Shown here in pieces: positions 35,966 through 44,203 of a stretch of 64,000 nt of DNA. The notes beneath the pieces were generated by a model, which saw only the letters and a program-made list of their open reading frames with translations, did not search any database and had not been told where the DNA came from. Position 1 is the stretch's first letter. Every line of letters begins with the position of its first letter. This DNA is from Guyparkeria hydrothermalis (GTDB lineage: Bacteria; Pseudomonadota; Gammaproteobacteria; Halothiobacillales; Halothiobacillaceae): positions 186,001-250,000 of the forward strand of contig NZ_JAJSEE010000003.1 of assembly GCF_023555375.1 (NCBI RefSeq). The letters run 5' to 3'. The translations under genes were made by a program, and so were the position numbers.

Positions 35966-37906
35966 ATGCAGCACCCGCTCGACATCAACCCGGACCACCT
36001 TTGCCAACGCCTGCAGCAGGCGCTCGACGGCATGGGCGAGCGTGTCGGTCCCGACCTGGCGCTGGCCGTCGAACGGTTGTGCCAGTCGGTCGCGAACGAC
36101 TCACCTGCCGCCGTCGGCCCGCGGGTCGCCGTCGCCTTGGCCGATGTCCAGGCCGACCTCGCTACCCTGGTGGCCGCCTTGCTGGCCGATCCGGCACTGG
36201 ACGACGCCCCGGGCGAGGACAATGCCGCCGCCTTCATCGCGCCACGATTGGGGCGACAGGAGTACCGGGGCGTGCAGCGCCTGCTCGGGGCGATCGAGCG
36301 ATTGCGTGGCTGGGAAACGCGCTACCCCGAGCCGCAGGACGAGGGGCAGCGCGAGTACTGGCGCCGCCTGCTGCTCGCCGGCGCGCGGGATGCCCGGGCG
36401 GTGCTGATCGATCTGGCCTACCGGCTGGAAGGAATGCGGGCGCTCGGCGAGGAACCCGACGAGGCGCGGCGCCGGCGGTTTGCCGGCATGACGCTGGCCG
36501 TCCATGCGCCGATCGCCCATCGGCTCGGCCTCGGTCAGATCAAGTGGGAGCTCGAGGACCTGGCTTTCCGCCATCTCGAACCGAACACCTACGTCGAGAT
36601 CGCCGGCCTGCTCGACGAGCGTCGCACCAGCCGCGAGTCGTACCTGGTCCAGGTCGAGCAGAAACTGAACCACGCCCTGCTCCAGGCGGGCATCCGCGCC
36701 GAGGTCTACGGGCGGCCCAAGCATATCTACAGCATCTGGGGGAAGATGCGCCGCAAGCAGCTCTCCTTCGAGGAGCTGTTCGACGTGCGCGCGCTGCGGG
36801 TGCAGGTCGATTCGGTCACCGACTGCTACGCCGCGCTCTCGGTGGTCCACGAGCTGTTCCGCCCCATCCCGAGCGAATACGACGATTACATCGCCCGGCC
36901 CAAGCCCAACGGCTACCAGTCGCTGCACACGGCCGTCGAGGCCGACGAGGGCAAGGTGGTCGAGATCCAGATCCGCACCGAGCGCATGCACGCCTTCGCC
37001 GAGTTCGGCGTCGCCGCCCACTGGCGCTACAAGGGCGGCGGTGGCGGCGAAAACCCCTTCGACATGCAGGTCGAATCGCTGCGCCGTGGCCTGTCGCGTG
37101 GCGAGATCCGGCCACTGGCCGCGCCAATGGTGTATGCCTTCACGCCGAATGGCGAGTTGGTGGAGCTGCCGGCGGGGGCGACGGTGCTCGATTTTGCCTA
37201 TCGCATCCACACCCACCTGGGGCACCGCTGTCGCGGGGCGAAGGTCAACGGCCAGATCGCGCCCCTCAAGACCGAGGTGGCCAATGGCGACACGGTCGAG
37301 GTGCTGACCCACAAGGAGCCGGCGCCCAGCCGCGAGTGGGCGCACGCCAAGAGCGGCTTTCTGCGCTCGGCGAGCTCCCGGGCGAAGGTGCGCAACTGGT
37401 TCGCGCAGTTCGATCGCGAGGATGCCCGCGAACGCGGGCGCCTGATCTGCGAACGGCTGTACCGGCGCTTTTCCATGGACGCCCCCGCCCGCCGGCAGTT
37501 GCTCGAGGCACTGGGCGTGAACAGCGACGACCAGCTGTTCCTGGCCGTGGGGCATCACCGCATCGCCCCGGAGACGCTGCAGGCCGCCGCCCGCGGCCAG
37601 TTGGGCGCGGCGGCGGACCGCTCCGCGCGCCCGCCGCGCGAGGAGCCGGCCGCAGGCGAGCCGTTGCCCGAGCCGCCGGGCGGGCGCAGCCTCGTCATCG
37701 AGAACCAGTCGATCGACGGGCTCAAGGTCATCCCGGCCAAGTGCTGCAACCCGCAACCGGGTGAACGGGTGATGGCGTTCCTGAGTCGCTCGCAGGGCTA
37801 CAAGCTCCACCGCCCCGATTGTCGCAACCTCGCCCACCTGGCCGGCCAGTACCCGGAACGGGTGTTGCCGGTCGAGTGGCCAGGGGCCGAGGACCGCTCC
37901 GGCTGA
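35966..37906 (+). CDS. relA: RelA-type (p)ppGpp synthetase lacking the C-terminal ACT/RRM domain
   Basis: Synthesises (p)ppGpp, normally on stalled ribosomes; 646 aa. The N-terminal hydrolase region lacks the HD motif, as in RelA. The synthetase domain has GRPKHIYSIWGKMRRKQLSF, ELFDVRALRV, EYDDYIARPKPNGYQSLHTA (RelA-type ExDD) and VEIQIRTERMHAFAEFGVAA. The TGS domain (VYAFTPNGELVELPAG), helical region and zinc-finger-like Cys domain (VIPAKCCNPQPGE, DCRNL) follow. The protein then ends 20 residues after DCRNL; E. coli RelA continues for about 90 residues with the ACT/RRM domain. The downstream 37 bp before the next gene cannot encode it. The start is ATG 35966, though its ribosome-binding site is weak. 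Confidence 0.92.
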   Translation: MQHPLDINPDHLCQRLQQALDGMGERVGPDLALAVERLCQSVANDSPAAVGPRVAVALADVQADLATLVAALLADPALDDAPGEDNAAAFIAPRLGRQEYRGVQRLLGAIERLRGWETRYPEPQDEGQREYWRRLLLAGARDARAVLIDLAYRLEGMRALGEEPDEARRRRFAGMTLAVHAPIAHRLGLGQIKWELEDLAFRHLEPNTYVEIAGLLDERRTSRESYLVQVEQKLNHALLQAGIRAEVYGRPKHIYSIWGKMRRKQLSFEELFDVRALRVQVDSVTDCYAALSVVHELFRPIPSEYDDYIARPKPNGYQSLHTAVEADEGKVVEIQIRTERMHAFAEFGVAAHWRYKGGGGGENPFDMQVESLRRGLSRGEIRPLAAPMVYAFTPNGELVELPAGATVLDFAYRIHTHLGHRCRGAKVNGQIAPLKTEVANGDTVEVLTHKEPAPSREWAHAKSGFLRSASSRAKVRNWFAQFDREDARERGRLICERLYRRFSMDAPARRQLLEALGVNSDDQLFLAVGHHRIAPETLQAAARGQLGAAADRSARPPREEPAAGEPLPEPPGGRSLVIENQSIDGLKVIPAKCCNPQPGERVMAFLSRSQGYKLHRPDCRNLAHLAGQYPERVLPVEWPGAEDRSG

Positions 37907-37943
37907 CAACAAACCGTCATGCGCGCGGGGTAGCGTGGCGCCA

Positions 37944-39134
37944 ATGGAAAAGACACCTGTTTCCCCGCCGCTGCACCTGGCCGACGTCACCATGTTCTGG
38001 GGGCCGGCCTCGGGCGGCGTGCGCCGTTACCTCGAGGCCAAGCGCCACCACATCGCTGATTGCCCGGATTGCCAGCACAGCCTGCTGGTGCCCGGCCCGC
38101 ATTCGGCGTGGTCGGCCGATGCCAATCAGTGGCTGCGCCAGTTGCCGGCCTGGCGCCTGCCCGCCGGCGATGGCTACCGGTTTCCCCTGCGCCCCGGTCC
38201 CTGGCGGGAGGCGTTGATCGAGCTGGCGCCCGATGCGATCGAGGCGGGCGATCCCTACGTCACCGCCCACGCCGCCCAGGCCGCGGCGAAACGACTGGGC
38301 GTGCCGGCGGTCGGCTTCTTCCATTCGGACCTCTCGCGCTTGCTCGCGCTGCGTTGCGGCGACTGGGTCCGGCCGCTGTCGGGGCGCTATCTGGGCCGGC
38401 TGTATCGCCGATTCGACTGGATGTTCGCCCCGAGCGACGTCATGGCCAGCCAGTTGGCCGACCTGGGCGTGCGCCATGTCAGCGTGCAGCGCCTGGGCGT
38501 GGATACCTCGATCTTCCGTCCCTCCGCGGTCCAGCCGGGACTGCGTGACGCGCTCGGGATCCCGCGCGATGCCCGCTTGCTGGTGTTCGCCGGGCGCAAC
38601 ACGCGCGAGAAGCACGTCGACCAGCTGGTCGCGTCGCTCGACGAGCTCGACGATCGTTACTACCTGTTGCTGATCGGCGCGGGCATGCCCGTCGGCAGCC
38701 ATCCCCGTCTGCGCGTGGTCGATTACGTCGCCGACGAGCACACGCTGGCCGCCTACCTCGCATCGGCGGACGCCTTGCTGCATGCCGGCGATGCCGAGAC
38801 CTTCGGCCTGGTGATCCTCGAGGCGATGGCCTGCGGCCTGCCGGTGGTCGGCGTGGATGCCGGGGCCACGCCCGAGCTGGTCGACGAGACGGTGGGCGAG
38901 CTGGTGCCGCAGGCGCGGGCCGCGGCACTCGCGCGGGGCGTGACGCGCCTGTTCGACCGCGACTGGCTGACCGCCGGCGCCGCCGCGCGCCGACGGGCCG
39001 TGCGTCACTACGGCTGGGGGCCGCAGCTCGATCGGCAATTGCTGAGGATGGGCCAGCTCTGCCGCGAGGGGCGGGTCAGCGACGACATTGGCCGCGAGGC
39101 ATCGTGGCCAGGGAAGGGCTCGGTTTCCGCCTGA
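37944..39134 (+). CDS. GT4-family glycosyltransferase
   Basis: 396-aa glycosyltransferase with GT-B fold. Seen: VTMFWGPASGGVRRYLEAKR at the N terminus, GFFHSDLSRLLALR, VFAGRNTREKHVDQLV, and the donor-site DAETFGLVILEAMACGLPVV with the conserved Glu. It resembles mannosyl- or glucosyltransferases acting on lipids or phosphatidylinositol-type acceptors; the acceptor is unknown. The start is ATG at 37944 or GTG at 37935. It follows relA by 37 bp and may share its transcript. Confidence 0.83.
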   Translation: MEKTPVSPPLHLADVTMFWGPASGGVRRYLEAKRHHIADCPDCQHSLLVPGPHSAWSADANQWLRQLPAWRLPAGDGYRFPLRPGPWREALIELAPDAIEAGDPYVTAHAAQAAAKRLGVPAVGFFHSDLSRLLALRCGDWVRPLSGRYLGRLYRRFDWMFAPSDVMASQLADLGVRHVSVQRLGVDTSIFRPSAVQPGLRDALGIPRDARLLVFAGRNTREKHVDQLVASLDELDDRYYLLLIGAGMPVGSHPRLRVVDYVADEHTLAAYLASADALLHAGDAETFGLVILEAMACGLPVVGVDAGATPELVDETVGELVPQARAAALARGVTRLFDRDWLTAGAAARRRAVRHYGWGPQLDRQLLRMGQLCREGRVSDDIGREASWPGKGSVSA

Positions 39135-39174
39135 TCGGGCCACGCGGGCCCGCGGTCGTGTCGCTCGGCCCGGA

Positions 39175-40272
39175 TTACCTCGCCAATGCCGCGCTCTTGA
39201 CCAGGGCGATCACGGCCTGGCCGGCATCCAGCCCCATGTCGGCCACGGCGCGGTCGGTGACCTCGCTGACCAGCCGCTGACCGTCCTCCAGGGTGAGGAA
39301 CACGGCCCGGCGGCCCGGGGCGCTGGTGTCGATCCGTTCGATCCGGGCCGGGAGCTGGTTCTGCATCGAGATGTTGTCGAGTCGCTTCCGGGCCAGTGCC
39401 ACGTCGTCGGCGCGCACGCGCAGACGACGTGGGCCGTGCTCGGTCGTCGAGCCGTCCGCGCCCAGTTGAAAGGTGACCGGCTGGCCGGTGCCCGTTTGGG
39501 GTGTGGTGACGAAGCGCAGGCGATGCGGGTCGCCGTCGACGTGCTCCACGTGCCCGTCGAGCGAGGCGACCGGGCCTTCCTCGGTGAACAGCGGCGAGTC
39601 GACCCGCCCGAGCGCCTCCTTCAATGTCTCGACCCGCTCGACGCGCCCCTCGCTCATGAACACCACCCGGTCGGCGAGGCGCTCCACCTCCGCCGGGGCG
39701 TGGGTGATAATCACCGTGGGAATGCCGAAATCGCGGATCACCGTCTCGAACAGGTCCAGGAGCTCTGCCTTGGCGCGCCAGTCGAGCGCGGCTAGCGGCT
39801 CGTCCATCATCAGCACGCGGGGTTTGCCGATCAGGGCCCGGGCGATGGCGATGCGCTGGCGCTCGCCGCCGGAGAGCTTGCCCACCGCCCGGTCGAGCAG
39901 CGGGCCGAGGCCGGTGCGTTCGATGATCTGGTCGCGGTCGATCGCCGCCCCCCGGTCCGCTGGGGCGCGTCTGGCGGCGAAGTCCAGATTGCCGCGCACG
40001 GTGCGGTGGGCGAGTAGGGCGGCATGCTGGAAGACCATGCCGATGTCGCGCTGCTCGGCTGGCAGGGCGTGCCGGCCGTCCTGCCAGGTCTCGTCGTGAA
40101 AGCGCAGCTGTCCGCGCGTCTGCCGGTCCAGGCCGGCCATCGCGCGCAGCAATGTGCTCTTGCCCGATCCCGAGCGACCGAACAGCGCGGTCACGCCGTC
40201 GGAGTCGAAGGCGAAGTCGCCGGAGGCCATGCGGAACTCGCCGACGGTCAGTGTGAGGTTGCCTGCGAACAT
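39175..40272 (-). CDS. modC: Molybdate ABC transporter ATP-binding protein ModC
   Basis: ATPase of 365 aa powering molybdate uptake. Walker A FGRSGSGKSTLLRAMAG, Q-loop FQHAALLAHRTVRGNL, signature [15 protein letters not shown], Walker B VLMMDEPLAALDWR, switch His in ITHA. The C-terminal Mop/TOBE domain (residues ~300-365; NQLPARIERIDTSAPGR, VALVKSAAL-type end) binds molybdate and is typical of ModC. It is the last gene of modABC, and its start lies 4 bp after the modB stop. Confidence 0.95.
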   Translation of the reverse strand: MFAGNLTLTVGEFRMASGDFAFDSDGVTALFGRSGSGKSTLLRAMAGLDRQTRGQLRFHDETWQDGRHALPAEQRDIGMVFQHAALLAHRTVRGNLDFAARRAPADRGAAIDRDQIIERTGLGPLLDRAVGKLSGGERQRIAIARALIGKPRVLMMDEPLAALDWRAKAELLDLFETVIRDFGIPTVIITHAPAEVERLADRVVFMSEGRVERVETLKEALGRVDSPLFTEEGPVASLDGHVEHVDGDPHRLRFVTTPQTGTGQPVTFQLGADGSTTEHGPRRLRVRADDVALARKRLDNISMQNQLPARIERIDTSAPGRRAVFLTLEDGQRLVSEVTDRAVADMGLDAGQAVIALVKSAALAR

Positions 40273-40276
40273 GCCC

Positions 40277-40969
40277 CTACCCCAGTCGTGCCGAAAACCG
40301 GCGGTTGATCAGGTACACGCCCACCAGCGTGGCGAAGGAGAAGATCACCATTACCGCCGAGAGCAGGTGGGCCTGGGCGTACTCGAACGACTCGACGTGG
40401 TCGAAGATCGCGATCGAGACCATGCGCGTCTGCCCCTCGATGTTCCCACCGACCATCAGCACCACGCCGAACTCGCCCACGGTGTGGGCGAAGGTGAGCA
40501 CCGAGCCCACCAGCAGGCCCTGGCGCGACAGCGGCAGGATCACCGTGAAGAACCGGTCGAGAAAGCCCGCGCGCATCAGCCGGGCGGCATCCAGGACCTC
40601 CTCCGAGAGCCCCTGGAAGGCGGACATCATCGGCTGGACCATGAATGGCAACGAGAACAGCACCGAGCCGATCACCAGCCCGGCGAAATTGAAGGTCAGC
40701 TGGCCATCGAAGCCGAACCGGCCCAGGAACTCGGTCAGCGGCCCGTTGGGGTTCATGGCGATGATCAGGTAGAAGCCCAGCACCGTCGGGGGCAGCACCA
40801 GCGGCAACGAGACCAGTGCCTCGAAGACCACCCGCCAGCGCGATCGCATGCGGGAAAGCCCCCAGGCGATCGGCACGCCGATGAGTAGCAGCAGGATGGT
40901 GGTCACCGCCGCGACCTGCAGGGTCAGCCAGATCGGATGGGTGTCGAGCGGGATGCCGAACAGGGTCAT
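40277..40969 (-). CDS. modB: Molybdate ABC transporter permease ModB
   Basis: 230-aa inner-membrane permease with five to six helices. The EAA-type coupling loop reads FQGLSEEVLDAARLMRAG, and the family signatures LPPTVLGFYLIIAMNPNGPL and GEFGVVLMVGGNIEGQTRM are clear. Its position between modA and modC fits the standard modABC order. Confidence 0.95.
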   Translation of the reverse strand: MTLFGIPLDTHPIWLTLQVAAVTTILLLLIGVPIAWGLSRMRSRWRVVFEALVSLPLVLPPTVLGFYLIIAMNPNGPLTEFLGRFGFDGQLTFNFAGLVIGSVLFSLPFMVQPMMSAFQGLSEEVLDAARLMRAGFLDRFFTVILPLSRQGLLVGSVLTFAHTVGEFGVVLMVGGNIEGQTRMVSIAIFDHVESFEYAQAHLLSAVMVIFSFATLVGVYLINRRFSARLG

Positions 40970-40993
40970 GGAAAGTCCTCGGGGAACGGTTCC

Positions 40994-41758
40994 TCAGGGC
41001 GTGTCGTAGCCGTACTTGGCGATGATCGCCGCGCCCGCGTCGCCGCGGACGAAGGTCAGGAAGTCATCGACCACCTCGGGGTGTTCGCTGCGGGTCAGCG
41101 CCACGGCACCCTGCTCGATCGGGTCGTAGTCCTCGGCCGGCGGCATCCAGGTGTGGCCTTTGCCCGCGACCGGGCTTTCCGGGTCCCGCAGCTGCGACAG
41201 GGCGACGAACCCCAGCTGGGCGTTGCCGGTGGTGACGAACTGGAAGGTCTGCGTGATGCTTTCACCGGTGGCGATCTTTCCCGCGTCTCGGTAGCGCTGG
41301 TAGAGGCCGCGCTTTTCCAGCACCTGCTGCGCGGCCAGTCCATAGGGCGCGGCCTTGGGGTTGGCGGCCGCCAGATAGCGGAAGTCGCCGTCGGCCAGGA
41401 TTGCTTCGGCGCGCTCGTCGACCGGCAGGTCCAGGCTGAACAGGGCGAGTTGTCCCCGGGCGTAGACGAAGAAGTCCCGCGCGTCACCGGCCTCGACCAG
41501 GAGCTCGGGGCGATCCGTGTCGGCAGAGAAATAGGCATCGAACGGCGCGCCGTTCTGGATCTGCGCGAGCAGCTTGCCCGATGGGCCGAAGGAGAACCGC
41601 ACGTCGTGACCGCTCTTCGCTTCCCAGGCCGCGCCGATCTCCTCGGCCGCCTTGGTGAAGTTCGCGGCGACCGCCACGGTGATGGTCGCGGCCTGGACCG
41701 CCGTCGCGGTCAGCCAGCCGCTGGCGAGCAGGGTGGTCATCAGGGTCTTCTTCCACAT
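40994..41758 (-). CDS. modA: Periplasmic molybdate-binding protein ModA
   Basis: 254-aa solute-binding protein of the ModABC importer. A signal peptide (TLMTTLLASGWLTATAVQA) is followed by ITVAVAANFTKAAEEIGAA, FSFGPSGKLLAQIQNGAPFD with the oxyanion-binding Ser, YFSADTDRP, and the C-terminal NAQLGFVALSQL. AAGGAG precedes the start codon. First gene of modABC, 84 bp downstream of modE. Confidence 0.95.
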   Translation of the reverse strand: MWKKTLMTTLLASGWLTATAVQAATITVAVAANFTKAAEEIGAAWEAKSGHDVRFSFGPSGKLLAQIQNGAPFDAYFSADTDRPELLVEAGDARDFFVYARGQLALFSLDLPVDERAEAILADGDFRYLAAANPKAAPYGLAAQQVLEKRGLYQRYRDAGKIATGESITQTFQFVTTGNAQLGFVALSQLRDPESPVAGKGHTWMPPAEDYDPIEQGAVALTRSEHPEVVDDFLTFVRGDAGAAIIAKYGYDTP

Positions 41759-41796
41759 CTCGAACTCCTTGTTTCGTTCTTCGATGAGTCGCTGGG

Positions 41797-41805
41797 TATA
41801 TATCG
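41797..41805 (-). promoter_or_regulatory. Candidate ModE operator half-site upstream of modA
   Basis: CGATATATA on the minus strand, 39 bp before the modA start. The same nine bases occur at the modE start (42634-42642). Published Mo-boxes contain a CGnTATATA half, which this matches; the second half is not clear. Confidence 0.45.
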
Positions 41806-41842
41806 GTGCGCAAGGCGAGATGCCGCGCGAGCGATTACGTCG

Positions 41843-42646
41843 CTACTCGTCCACGCCCAGGATGACGTGGCTGGCCTTGATCTGCGCACAGGTCTTGCCG
41901 CCCTCGCGCAGGCCCAGGGCAGTGACGCTCTCGTTGGTCACCACCGCGGTCAGCCGGGCGCCGCCGGGCAGGGCGATGGCCACCTCGCTGTTGACCGCGC
42001 CGGTCTCGATCCGCTCGACCGTGCCGCAGAGGTGGTTGCGCGCCGAGGTGCGCGAGGCGGCATCGGCCAGGATGACGAAGCTCGACTTGACCAGGGCGTG
42101 CACGTCACCGCCCTCGGCCAGCCCCATGTCCTCGACGCTCTGGCTGGTGATGACGGCGACCAGCTCGTCGCCGCCGTTCAATGCGACGACGACCTCGCTG
42201 TTGACCGTGCCCCGGGTGATCGCCTTCACCTTGCCGGCCAGATGGTTTCGGGCGCTTGTCTTCATGTTGATTCGCCTGATCAGGTCCAGTTGATCGGTGA
42301 TCTGTTCGCGTTCGAACAGGGCGAGCATCTCGCGCTGCAGGCCGTCGAGCCGCCGCCAGGCGGCCAGCAGTTGCCGGCCCTCCTCGGTCAGTTCGGCGCC
42401 GCCGCCGCGACTGCCGCCATGGCGGGTGGCCACCAGTGGCCGGTCGGCGAGGTTGTTGATCGCGTCGATCGCGTCCCAGGCCGCCTTGTAGGTCATGCCG
42501 ATCGCGCGGGCCGCGCCGCTGATCGAGCCGGTTTGCTCGAGCGCGGCCAGCAGCCGCAAGCGGCGGTCCGAGATCTCACCCGCGCCCAGCTTCAGGCCCA
42601 GCGAGCCAGTGAACGACGCGGTATGTTCTTTACTATATATCGACAT
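41843..42646 (-). CDS. modE: Molybdate-responsive transcriptional regulator ModE
   Basis: Cytoplasmic regulator of 267 aa. The N-terminal winged helix-turn-helix reads LGLKLGAGEISDRRLRLLAA, LEQTGSISGAARAIGMTYKA, AWDAIDAINNLADRPLV with the glycine-rich SRGGGAELTEEG wing, as in ModE. Two Mop/TOBE repeats follow (TSARNHLAGKVKAITRG and TSARNHLCGTVERIETG), which bind molybdate at a dimer interface. The start is ATG 42646; an in-frame ATG at 42679 is the alternative, and neither has a good ribosome-binding site. The gene lies between phrB and modA, all on the minus strand. Confidence 0.92.
   Translation of the reverse strand: MSIYSKEHTASFTGSLGLKLGAGEISDRRLRLLAALEQTGSISGAARAIGMTYKAAWDAIDAINNLADRPLVATRHGGSRGGGAELTEEGRQLLAAWRRLDGLQREMLALFEREQITDQLDLIRRINMKTSARNHLAGKVKAITRGTVNSEVVVALNGGDELVAVITSQSVEDMGLAEGGDVHALVKSSFVILADAASRTSARNHLCGTVERIETGAVNSEVAIALPGGARLTAVVTNESVTALGLREGGKTCAQIKASHVILGVDE
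42634..42642 (-). promoter_or_regulatory. Candidate ModE operator half-site at the modE start
   Basis: CGATATATA on the minus strand covers codons 2-4 of modE; a further CGATAT lies directly upstream across the ATG. The sequence is AT-rich against a GC-rich background and is shared with the modA leader, which suggests autoregulation. Confidence 0.4.
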
Positions 42647-42715
42647 ATCGGCAGAGACAACGAGGGGTGGATGTCCCACATCTTACCCGTGAGGCGGCGC
42701 GTGGGCAGAGGCTCC

Positions 42716-44167
42716 TTAGCGCTGGTAGTCCTTGATCTGCTGGAAGGCCTCCAGCGCCCGTTCGCGCGAGGCCTTGAGATCGACGATCGGTTCGGGGTAG
42801 GTCTCGCCCAGCCTCACCCCGGCGCGTGCCAGCGTCTCCGGTTTCGCCTCCCAGGGCGCGTACAGGGCCTTGTCGGGCAGTTCGGCCAGCTCCGGCACCC
42901 AGCGACGGATGAAGGCGCCCTCGGGGTCGAACTTCTCGCCCTGCAGGACGGGGTTGAAGATGCGGAAGTAGGGGGCGGCATCCGCGCCGGTGCCCGCCAC
43001 CCACTGCCAGCCGGCGGTGTTGCTGGGCAGATCCGCGTCGACCAGCGTGTCCATGAACCAGTCGGCGCCGATACGCCAGTCGACCAGGCAGTTCTTGGTC
43101 AGAAACGAGGCGACGATCATCCGCGCGCGATTGTGCATCCAGCCGGTCGCCCACAAGGCGCGCATGGCCGCGTCGACCACCGGGATGCCGGTCTTGCCGC
43201 GTTGCCAGGCCACGATGTGATCCGTGGCGTTGCGCCAGGGCAGGTGGTCGAAGCGGGCGTCGAGATTGTCGGTTTCGGTCCGCGGGAAGTGGTAGAGCAG
43301 ATTGGCGCCGAACTCGCGCCAGCCGACCTCGCGCAGGAAGTGCTCCGGGCCCTTGTCGTCGAGGGCGTCCGGGTACTCGCTGCGCACCCGGGCGACGACC
43401 TGGCGCGGGGAGATCTCACCGAAGTGCAGGTGCGGCGAGAGCCGCGAGGTGCCGTCCAGGTCGAGCCGGTTGCGGGTCTCGTGGTAGCGCGAGACGTCGT
43501 CGAGGAATGACTCGAAACGATCCCAGGTACCCGCCTCGCCCGGCGTCCACCAGTCGGCAAAACCGTCGGCCCAGTCGAGTTGCGGCAGGAGCTCGAGCGA
43601 GTCGATCGGCTCGCTCGCGATGGCCTCGTCCACGGCTGGCAGTCGCTCGGGGTCGGACAGGACGGGTAGGTCGATGCCCTCGGCGAGCAGCGCCTTCCAG
43701 TAGGGGGTGAAGACCTTGTAGGGCGCGCCCTGCTTGTTGAGCACGTTCCAGGGCTCGTGCAGGTAGTTGCCGGCAAACGACTGGACGCTCAGGCCCTGCT
43801 CGCGTAGTGACTGCTTGACCGCCCGATCGGTGGCGATGCCGGCCGGTTCCAGTCGACGGTTCCAGTGCACGACGGTCGCGTCGGTCTCGGCGGCCAGCCG
43901 GGCCAGCACCTCGGCCGGCTCGCCGCGGCGCACGATCAGCCGACTGCCCCGTGCCCGAAGGTCGCGATCGAGCGCCTCGAGGCTGTGATGCAGCCACCAG
44001 CGGCTGGCCCCGCCCCGGAGAAAGCCGTCGCGGCCCTCCTCCGAGCCCTCCGGCGGTACGATATAGACGGGTATGATGTGCTCGGATGCCAGCGCGGCGT
44101 CGAGTGCCGGATTGTCGGCAAGGCGCAGATCCTGGCGGAACCAGACAAGGGTGGTCGATGTGGACAT
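42716..44167 (-). CDS. phrB: Deoxyribodipyrimidine photolyase
   Basis: 483-aa light-dependent repair enzyme for cyclobutane pyrimidine dimers. N-terminal antenna domain: TTLVWFRQDLRLADNPALDA; FAD domain: RLSPHLHFGEISPRQV, REFGANLLYHFPR, WQRGKTGIPVVDAAMRALWA, TGWMHNRARMIVASFLTKN, GADAAPYFRIFNPV. These are class I CPD-photolyase signatures. The ATG at 44167 (MSTSTT) is used; a longer open frame upstream continues over the divergent efflux gene and is a shadow. modE follows 69 bp downstream and may be cotranscribed. Confidence 0.93.
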   Translation of the reverse strand: MSTSTTLVWFRQDLRLADNPALDAALASEHIIPVYIVPPEGSEEGRDGFLRGGASRWWLHHSLEALDRDLRARGSRLIVRRGEPAEVLARLAAETDATVVHWNRRLEPAGIATDRAVKQSLREQGLSVQSFAGNYLHEPWNVLNKQGAPYKVFTPYWKALLAEGIDLPVLSDPERLPAVDEAIASEPIDSLELLPQLDWADGFADWWTPGEAGTWDRFESFLDDVSRYHETRNRLDLDGTSRLSPHLHFGEISPRQVVARVRSEYPDALDDKGPEHFLREVGWREFGANLLYHFPRTETDNLDARFDHLPWRNATDHIVAWQRGKTGIPVVDAAMRALWATGWMHNRARMIVASFLTKNCLVDWRIGADWFMDTLVDADLPSNTAGWQWVAGTGADAAPYFRIFNPVLQGEKFDPEGAFIRRWVPELAELPDKALYAPWEAKPETLARAGVRLGETYPEPIVDLKASRERALEAFQQIKDYQR

Positions 44168-44203
44168 GGACGGTTGGCTAATGGCTGCAGGGAGGAATGG
44201 CCG

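Noticed and set aside
35966-37906. SpoT rather than RelA for the (p)ppGpp enzyme
   Set aside because: No HD hydrolase motif is present and the synthetase region has the RelA-type ExDD (EYDDY) instead of the bifunctional RxKD motif.
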